This document shows, one piece after another, positions 9,701 through 15,378 of a DNA stretch of 15,378 nucleotides. The translations under genes and the position numbers were made by a program. Origin of the DNA: Alectoria sarmentosa (Eukaryota; Ascomycota; Lecanoromycetes; Lecanorales; Parmeliaceae); the NCBI GenBank assembly GCA_009733775.1, contig WOGZ01000555.1:1-15378 (forward strand). The letters are read 5' to 3'. The notes beneath the pieces were generated by a model. That model saw nothing but the letters and a program-made list of their open reading frames with translations, ran no database searches and was not told the origin of the DNA. Position 1 is the first letter of the stretch; each line of letters begins with the position of its first letter.

Positions 9701-10530
9701 ACAAGATCTTCGATAAACTTCACGATTAAAATCGTCTTAATTAAACGAAGAAATTCACGTCTTTTAATTATTCGATATTCGTTATTTAAAAAATTATGTT
9801 AAACGATATCAAAAAAAGTTGTATTATTATTAATATTTGAAATCTAAATGCGATTACGTAAATAAACGTTTATTTATTTTCGCTATAAACGAATTTCATT
9901 GCTTTAATTAAAAATTGTTAATATATTAACATCGTCGATTATGTTAATTTCTTTTATCAATAACGTGTTTATTAAAAGAATCGTTATAAACTTATAATAA
10001 TAAATTATCGTGATCAAAAAACTTTTAATGTTGTTATAATGAGATATAAAAATTCATTAACATATATATAAAGACAAATCGATAAACTTCTTCGTCGATT
10101 TCGAATCTTTGTTTATATTTATATTAATAACATAATCATTTATTTTAAAACTCTTAAAAAACATATTTAGCACCTTCGAAAAATATTCGTTTTATTTATC
10201 GATTTTAAAATTTTATTAATTTTAATAAGATCTTTTTTGATTATTTTTTCGTATAATTTCTCAATTAAAAAATGAATTTTTTAAATTTATGAATTGCGGA
10301 AAATAAATTATAAGTGATTTTTAAATTTTCGTTTTCAACGATTTTATCAAAATTAAAAACTTATTTAAGTATAATTAATTAATTTCGAGATTATATAACG
10401 CATTATGTTATCATAATTACATTATTATAAAATCGAAAAATTGTTTTATTCGTTTTCTCATCAAAAATTGAAAATGAACGCAAAATTTTTATTTTATGTA
10501 TTTGATTATAAGAATTAATAAACGTTGAAA
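9700..10530 (+). pseudogene. Element B reverse transcriptase remnant
   Basis: Reading from 9709 in the protease frame gives F-D-K-L-H-D, then I-F-V-I before a stop where Trp is expected, then I-I-I-N-I followed by a stop (Arg or Trp codon lost) and N-L-N-A-I-T, the place of V-V-D-I-R-A-L-N. Next come I-V-D-Y-V-N-F-F-Y-Q followed by a stop, R-V-Y (Trp and His expected), V-V-I-M-R-Y-K-N-S and R-Q-I-D-K-L-L-R. The catalytic box is Y-I-N-N at 10120-10131, so both Asp codons of Y-V-D-D are now Asn. After it come F-K-T-L-K-K-H-I and H-L-R-K-I-F. Every landmark is in order with only transition-type damage, so this is a clear but dead RT of the V-D-I-R-A-L-N fungal gypsy lineage. Confidence 0.93.
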
Positions 10531-10550
10531 TTGTTTTCTTTTAAGCATTA

Positions 10551-11050
10551 TAAAAGACGCTTTTTAAATCATTATTTTTAATACATTTTAATGAAAAATT
10601 AACGTTTTATATCGATTTTAATGTTAATAAAGATTTCGAATTCGAAATAATGATTTATTATATCTTTGAAAATGTTTTTAAAGACGCTTATTCGTTACGT
10701 TTCAAAATATATTTCATTTTTTTTTTAATCGTTTATTAAGAAATATCGAAATTCATTATTAATTTATAAAATTAAAATTTATCGATATTATTTAAATTTT
10801 CGATAAAATACGATATATAATAAAATTCGTTTTTTATATTATCGTTTATATTAATTATAACGCTGCTTTAAAAATCGTTGAATAAATTATTATAATTATT
10901 TCATTAATCGTAAAATTGAATTTTCGATTTATTCGAGTTTCAAAATATATATAAAGATTTCGAAATTTAAAATTTCGTCATAAATCAAAAAAATAATATA
11001 TCGTTTCGAATACATTTTCTCGTTTTAATAAAATAAAAAAACAAGTATTT
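10551..11050 (+). pseudogene. Element B RNase H domain remnant, frameshifted
   Basis: The start, L-F-L-I-H-F-N-E-K-L-T-F-Y-I-D-F-N-V-N-K, is the place of the L-V-H-F-D-x-x-x-x-L-Y-I-D-L-D-A-S-K motif; the first Asp (10614-10616) survives and the second is Asn. It lies in a different frame from the RT, so a frameshift lies between about 10480 and 10550. A second frame change precedes V-F-Y-I-I-V-Y-I-N-Y-N-A-A-L-K-I (from 10829), the place of V-V-Y-T-D-H-x-A-A-L, with Asp now Asn. It continues with L-N-F-R-F-I-R-V-S-K-Y-I, R-F-R-N-L-K-F-R-H-K and Y-I-V-S-N-T-F-S-R, the place of the usual I-V-P-D-A-L-S-R end. Two frameshifts and lost catalytic residues make it inactive. Confidence 0.9.
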
Positions 11051-11279
11051 TCGAAAAATGAAGACGAGTTTAACGCTTTATATGATTGCGCTTATTGCAT
11101 TTTTTTTTTATCGAATTCAATTTTAAATTATAAAAGCAACTTCTTAATAATTATCAAAAGAAAAGTTTTTAAAAAAAAATTAATGAAGTTTTTAATGTCA
11201 ATATCGATGAAAACGTCGCACAATTTTTATTTATTTATAACATTAATGAGTTTATTTGAAAAATTGATTTCTTTATTAA

Positions 11280-12120
11280 AGACTATGATTTTATTTTAAA
11301 TCAACTTTGCGTTTCGAATTTTTACGTATAAACTTTTTTCGAGATCACGCATTTCGATAATAATTATTCAAAATTCGTTAAATGTTATAATATCATTAAT
11401 CGTTAATAATATATTCGTAAATTAATTCGATAATTACGTGAGTATTTTTAACATTATTTTTAATATTAATTATATCAAACATTTCGATATTTTTTTTACG
11501 AATTACTTTAATCAATTTTAACGTCTTCAATTTTTTATTATATTTTAATTATCAATTTTATTTTAACTTTATCAAAATTTTCGAAAGGTTACGATATTCT
11601 TTTTTCGATAATAAATAAATTTTTTTATAAAATTACTTTGATTTTTGAAAAGTTTATTTTTATTGTTAAAAAATGAGCGAATCGATTATTTTGATAATTT
11701 CGCAAAATTGATTAAAGATTATTAAAATAAATCATTTTTAATCGCGATTGAAAGTTTTTCAGCGAATTATGAAAAGTTTTATTTATTAAATTGAAAATCA
11801 AGCTTTTATATTCGACGGTTTATTATTTTTAAATAAACGAATTTAATAAGCGTATTAATTAAATCGTCGAAATTGTTATTTATTTTTGAATATTTATTTT
11901 AAAAACGTTATAACGTGATTATTTACGATTTTAATTATTTAAAATAATTATAATAATGTTATATTTATTTCATTAAATAAGAGTTTAAATGAAATCATTA
12001 TTAATTTTTCGTTTAATCAATTATTGAATTTAAATGTTTATGAGAAGCAATTGCTTTTTAAAAATCGTTATATAATTTATTTAAAAATTTCGAACATTAT
12101 TGTCTTTATTTAGGTCAATT
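11280..12120 (+). pseudogene. Element B integrase remnant
   Basis: From 11281 the frame reads K-D-Y-D-F-I-L-N, then F-V-K-C-Y-N-I-I-N-R with two stops before Y-I-R-K-L-I-R, L-R-E-Y, and Tyr codons where the two zinc-binding Cys belong. L-Y-Q-T-F-R-Y follows (usual L-Y-Q-T-R-R-H). In the core, I-I-N-F-I-L-T-L-S carries the first catalytic Asp as Asn (11554-11556), then S-K-G-Y-D-I-L. The second Asp is Asn at 11740-11742 (F-N-R-D) and the Glu is Lys at 11848-11850 (N-K-R). They are 36 codons apart, exactly D,D35E. Beyond about 11900 another frame gives L-N-K-S-L-N-E-I-I-I-N-F, the place of K-S-P-N-E-I-I-Y-G-F. All three catalytic acids are lost. Confidence 0.92.
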
Positions 12121-12440
12121 TAAAATATTATTATAATCGTCGATATTAATTATAATTTTATCGACGAGAAAACTTCGTTTTTTTATATTTTTATTACGAT
12201 TATAACGTGCTTATCATTACGCTCATCGAAAAAAAATACGATTTATAATACGTCGATTCGTTCAAAATTATTAATAAAATAAAAAGATTTGTTTATTATT
12301 TAAAAATACTTAACGATTAAAAAATTCATTTTGTTTTTATCGTAACACAGTTGAAATTTGTTTCAAATTTCAATACGAATTTCTTTCACAAAGATCGTTT
12401 TAACGAATCATTTTTTATTTTCATTAAAAAAGATATTAAC

Positions 12441-12884
12441 GAATATAAATCTTGAAAATTAAATCGAATAATTAATAAACGAGTTATTATCAAAAGACGA
12501 GATTTCGTTACGAAATATTTTATTAAATAAAAAAATTATAAATCGCAATATGATAAATGAAAAAATATTAAAAAATTTCAAAATGCTTTGAAATTAATAT
12601 AAGATTATGAAAATTATATCGATGTTTTTATTTAAGTAACGCATTTCACGTTAACAAATTCTTTAAAATTAATTTCGAATTTTTTAAGATTCTCGTTAAA
12701 AAACTTGCTAATAAATCATTTCATTATATCTTCGAAAATTTCGCCGACGAAACGTGCTTTACTAAAAATCGAGATTTCAAAATCGATATCAAAAATATTA
12801 GATTCTCAAATCGCCGACGGGATTTCCGCGACGCTTATTATCGTAACACTTCGAAAAAGCTCGAGAATCGATAATGCTTTTTAA
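12441..12884 (+). pseudogene. Element B chromodomain and Pol C-terminal tail
   Basis: In one frame the sequence reads R-I-I-N-K-R-V-I, F-V-T-K-Y-F-I-K then a stop where the conserved Trp of Y-L-V-R-W-K-G-Y belongs, K-N-Y, Q-Y-D-K with another Trp-to-stop, K-N-I, then A-L-K-L-I and D-Y-E-N, which is a chromodomain in order and length. Chromodomains at the end of integrase guide chromoviruses to methylated-histone chromatin. After it a tail rich in Ser, Ile, Lys and Arg reads on to L-R-K-S-S-R-I-D-N-A-F and a TAA at 12882-12884, which may be the real end or another mutated codon. The tail keeps unusually many G and C (tcgccgacggg near 12813). Confidence 0.85.
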
Positions 12885-13084
12885 AAATTATCAAAATAAA
12901 TATCTTGATAAGAAAAGAAATTATCAAAAAATTGCTTGAAAATAATTGCTCGAAAATCGAACGAGAAGAAAATTTTAAAGATATAATCGACGTTTATTTA
13001 TATTAAGATTTAATAAAACTTTTCTTATATTCGCTTAACGAAAACGTTAACGTTTTCTTTTATTGTCGACATTTTATTAAAAAT
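12885..13084 (+). other. Element B 3' untranslated region
   Basis: This 200-bp stretch between the Pol stop and the 3' LTR holds purine-rich pieces (around 12956-12984) but no clear polypurine tract right before 13085. Bases 12905-12930 resemble the start of the LTR (finding below). An exact 18-bp palindrome, gaaaacgttaacgttttc, lies at 13040-13057. Confidence 0.5.
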
Positions 13085-13219
13085 TATCAAAACAAGTTTT
13101 GACGAGAAAAGAAATTGTCAAGATAATAATTTAACAAAATCTATACTTAGTAAGCAGATTCTTTCTCTATAGAAATTCAATTCATTTCACATATTCACAA
13201 AAAGTTTATGCTTTTAGCA
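13085..13219 (+). repeat. Element B 3' LTR
   Basis: This is the partner of 5839-5973: 135 bp, no gaps. Its ends are TATCAAAAC and TTTTAGCA, where the 5' copy has TGTTAAAAT and TTTTAACA; the first G has become A, hiding the usual TG. Combining both copies, the original likely began TGTCAAAAC. Some sites keep C or G in this copy and others in the 5' copy, so both copies were mutated separately. Confidence 0.88.
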
Positions 13220-13432
13220 ATAACTTTTTTTATATAAAAATGCGAAAACTAAAAAAAAATAGAAATTAAATAAAAAAACAAGTTAAAATATTAAGTGTGT
13301 GATGATTTTTGTATTTTTTATATTAAAAAATAGATACGCTATATTAAATGTTAAGTTATTTAATAAATAATTATAATATTATTAATTATTAATAACGTTT
13401 AAATTGATTAATTAAATAAAAATTTGAAAATA
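13220..13432. other. AT-rich spacer, nothing recognised
   Basis: No gene, RNA or repeat is seen between the end of element B and the left arm of the inverted repeat. The five bases after the LTR (ataac) do not match those before the 5' LTR (aaaat). Confidence 0.45.
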
Positions 13433-14085
13433 ATTAGTATATATAAGAGAATAATATAAAATTAAGCTAAAATATCTTAAATTTATATATATAATTAATT
13501 ATAAATTTAACGTTATTTTCTATTTTAAATAACGCTCGAATAGCGACTTTAAATTTCTTAAGCGCTTTTATTAAAATTTGTATATAAAAACTTTACATTT
13601 TTTGTCTTTTTCTTTTATAAAAACATAAATATTATATAATTTCGCAAATTATAAAACTTCGTTTGCGCTTTTCAATAATATAAAAATTATGAAATTTAAA
13701 TGTATATATATTAATATATATTTAATTTAAATATGTTATTATTCGAAATAATAAAGCGATTTGCGCTTATTCGAGAAATTATTTTCTTTTTTAAATATTG
13801 TTATAATTTTTTATTATATTTATAAAATTATTATATCGTTAAAATCGTATAAATTTACTTTATAATAATAATTATATAAGTATATAATATAAATTTTCAA
13901 AAATTGCGAGAAATCGTTTATAATAAATTTAACACATTTTTTATATATTTTTAAATATGCGTAATTTTACATAAAATTCGTAGATCGTAAATAATATAAT
14001 AATAAAATTAATAAAAAACGTAAATTTCTCGCTTAATCATCGTAGATCGTAAAATATAAAAATTCGAATTCGAAAAAAAAAAAAT
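13433..14085 (+). repeat. Left arm of long inverted repeat
   Basis: Read as reverse complement, this arm matches 14468-15318. Checked base by base, 13701-13916 is identical to the reverse complement of 14638-14853 (216 of 216). Toward the centre the match continues with few changes, including transversions, to about 14010 and again at a g-a-a-t-t-c-g-a-a motif beside an A-run. Toward the outside it continues more loosely to about 13433. No protein motif is seen, and it shares no visible sequence with elements A or B. It could be the arm of a foldback or MITE-like element, one of two head-to-head solo elements, or a local inverted duplication. Confidence 0.88.
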
Positions 14086-14086
14086 T

Positions 14087-14166
14087 GTTTAATCGACGTT
14101 AAATCTTAAATTCGTTTCGTCTTTATTTGTTTTTAAATATCATAAATTTACTAACGTCGATTAAAC
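14087..14166. repeat. 15-bp hairpin in the inverted-repeat spacer
   Basis: The sequence gtttaatcgacgtta (14087-14101) is exactly reverse-complemented at 14152-14166 around a 50-base loop. An A-run flanks the left side and a T-run the right, so the pairing could extend further. It sits at the inner edge of the left arm. Confidence 0.7.
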
Positions 14167-14467
14167 TTTTTTTTTTCTTTTTTCTTTTTTGTTTTTTTCG
14201 AATTAAATTTTAAATTTATTAATGCATTTAAATTATAAATATATTAAAATTGTGAATGTATTAAATTTATAAATTTTATTTAAAATATAAACAATAACTT
14301 ATTTATTTTAATTTTAAAACTTTTTTTTTAATTTTTTTTTTAGAAATTTTTTTAAAATTTCTTTTAAAATTAAATTTTTCTTTTAATCGAAATTTTAAAT
14401 TTAATTATTTATTAAATTTATAAATTTTATACAAATTTAAAACAATTTGTGATTTTTTTAATTTAAG
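14167..14467. repeat. Centre of the inverted repeat: A/T runs with a 21-bp direct repeat
   Basis: This part of the spacer holds long T and A runs and almost no C or G. The 21 bases at 14259-14279 recur exactly at 14410-14430, both followed by related sequence ending in aaacaat. No gene is seen. Confidence 0.6.
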
Positions 14468-15318
14468 AATTTTTTTTTTTTCTCGAATTCGAATTTTACG
14501 TCTTATATTTACGATTATTAATCGAAAAATTTACGTTTTTTATTAATTTTATTATTATATTATTTACGATTTACGAATTTTATGTAAAATTACGCTTATT
14601 TAAAAATATATAAAAAATGTGTTAGATTTATTATAATCGATTTCTCGCAATTTTTGAAAATTTATATTATATACTTATATAATTATTATTATAAAGTAAA
14701 TTTATACGATTTTAACGATATAATAATTTTATAAATATAATAAAAAATTATAACAATATTTAAAAAAGAAAATAATTTCTCGAATAAGCGCAAATCGCTT
14801 TATTATTTCGAATAATAACATATTTAAATTAAATATATATTAATATATATACATTTAAGTTTTATAATTTTTATATTATTAAAAAGCTTAAAGCAAGTTT
14901 TATAATATGCGAAATTATAAAAAAATTGTATTTTTAAGAAAATATGAAACAAAAAATGTAAAAATGAACGTAAATTTTTTTCGAAAGTCGCTTTATCGTT
15001 TCGAATAATAACATATTTAAATTAAATATATATTAATATATATATATTCGAGTTTTATAATTTTTATATCGTTGAAAAGCGTAAATCGAATTATATAATT
15101 TATAAAATTATAAGAAAGTTTTATTATTAAAAGAATAAAGAACAAAAAATGTAAGATTTATATATATAAATTTTTAATAAAAGCGCTCGAAAAACCTAAA
15201 AACGCTATTTTGACGTCTTATTAAAAAGCGTAATTCATTCGAATTTATAATTAATTATATATATATATTTAAGATTTTTTAACTTAATTTTATTTAATTT
15301 TTTTATATATATTAATAT
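14468..15318 (-). repeat. Right arm of long inverted repeat, with an internal tandem copy
   Basis: This is the reverse complement of the left arm (216 identical bases at 14638-14853). It is about 200 bp longer than the left arm because a unit starting tcgcttta at 14795 is repeated at 14988, a period of 193 bp. The outer part (about 15200-15318) pairs with about 13433-13560. The left arm's single copy resembles the first unit in its inner half and the second unit in its outer half, as if the duplication arose in the right arm or was deleted from the left. No coding sequence is seen. Confidence 0.85.
14795..15180. repeat. 193-bp tandem duplication
   Basis: Two copies of a roughly 193-bp unit lie at 14795-14987 and 14988-15180. 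Both start tcgcttta and share a run of about 40 bases through ataacatatttaaattaaat and on to the tatatattaatatatat core, then tttataatttttatat, and later acaaaaaatgtaa. Between these they differ at many sites, including indels. Confidence 0.75.
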
Positions 15319-15321
15319 ATT

Positions 15322-15323
<2 letters not shown>

Positions 15324-15378
<55 letters not shown>
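15324..15378. repeat. TAA trinucleotide microsatellite
   Basis: A pure (TAA)n run of 55 bases (18 units plus one base) reaches the end of the window and may continue beyond it. It begins six bases after the right arm of the inverted repeat. Confidence 0.97.

Larger units (their letters stand above)
5839..13219 (+). mobile_element. Element B: full-length decayed Ty3/gypsy retrotransposon with chromodomain
   Basis: Two co-linear 135-bp repeats flank a 7.1-kb interior that reads on the plus strand as Gag, protease, RT, RNase H, integrase and chromodomain. That order and the C-terminal chromodomain mark a chromovirus-type Ty3/gypsy element. Motif wording differs clearly from element A (RT box I-I-I-N-I-x-N-L-N here against Y-V-N-Y-R-K-L-N there; a D-L-D-A-S-K type RNase H against E-T-D-S-S-D-Y), so the two are different families. 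Gag, protease and RT share one frame from about 7081 to 10500. Frame changes occur between RT and RNase H, within RNase H, between RNase H and integrase, and within and after integrase. No target-site duplication could be confirmed. Confidence 0.93.

Noticed and set aside
5834..13224. Target-site duplication around element B
   Set aside because: The five bases before the 5' LTR (aaaat) and after the 3' LTR (ataac) do not match. Mutation or a misjudged LTR edge could hide one, so none is claimed.
1..15378. Mitochondrial or AT-rich bacterial/protist genome
   Set aside because: No rRNA, tRNA or organelle protein was seen, and the content is two Ty3/gypsy elements with C-to-T/G-to-A decay, which fits a nuclear fungal AT-rich block. 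A non-fungal host cannot be fully excluded from this window.
15324..15378. Telomeric repeat
   Set aside because: TAA repeats are not a fungal telomere motif (usually TTAGGG-like, with runs of G). This is a simple microsatellite.
13433..15378. CRISPR array or RNA gene in the repeat region
   Set aside because: The repeats are long inverted arms and one 193-bp tandem pair, not short regularly spaced direct repeats. No tRNA or rRNA fold or conserved box was recognised.

Overview
The window looks like an AT-rich 'transposon graveyard' from a filamentous ascomycete (Pezizomycotina-type) fungus. No intact gene was found. It is dominated by two decayed Ty3/gypsy (Metaviridae-type) LTR retrotransposons of different lineages, lying head-to-head, followed by a large inverted repeat that is not obviously part of either. 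The decay is nearly all C-to-T and G-to-A change: former Trp and Gln codons have become stops, catalytic Asp codons have become Asn, and frameshifts are few. That pattern points to repeat-induced point mutation (RIP), which is the main reason for suggesting an ascomycete; the genus cannot be told.

Layout. 1-4625 (minus strand): element A, running right to left as Gag (about 4534-3327, with an intact CCHC knuckle), protease, reverse transcriptase, RNase H and integrase. The window edge cuts it inside the integrase, so its 3' end lies outside. Pol stays in one reading frame from about 3180 to base 1, and Gag is offset from it in a way that fits a -1 frameshift design. 4625-5838: probable 5' LTR of A plus unidentified AT-rich sequence, with a 10-bp hairpin and a TATA/CT-run promoter-like stretch. 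5839-13219 (plus strand): element B, bounded by two 135-bp LTRs (5839-5973 and 13085-13219). Gag, protease and RT share one frame (about 7081-10500), followed by RNase H, integrase (D,D35E spacing kept, residues mutated) and a chromodomain, with a few frameshifts. 13433-15318: a long inverted repeat of about 0.65 kb (left) and 0.85 kb (right) around a 0.38-kb spacer. The arms are identical over 216 bp, and the right arm carries one extra 193-bp tandem unit. 15324-15378: a TAA microsatellite running off the end.

The open reading stretches longer than 180 bp are either surviving pieces of the retroelement frames or shadows in the wrong frame, left open because the true frame is full of mutation-made stops. 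Domain calls were made by translating by eye and recognising family motifs; no search was run. The strongest unexplained signal is the inverted repeat, whose arms are far more alike than element B's two LTRs.
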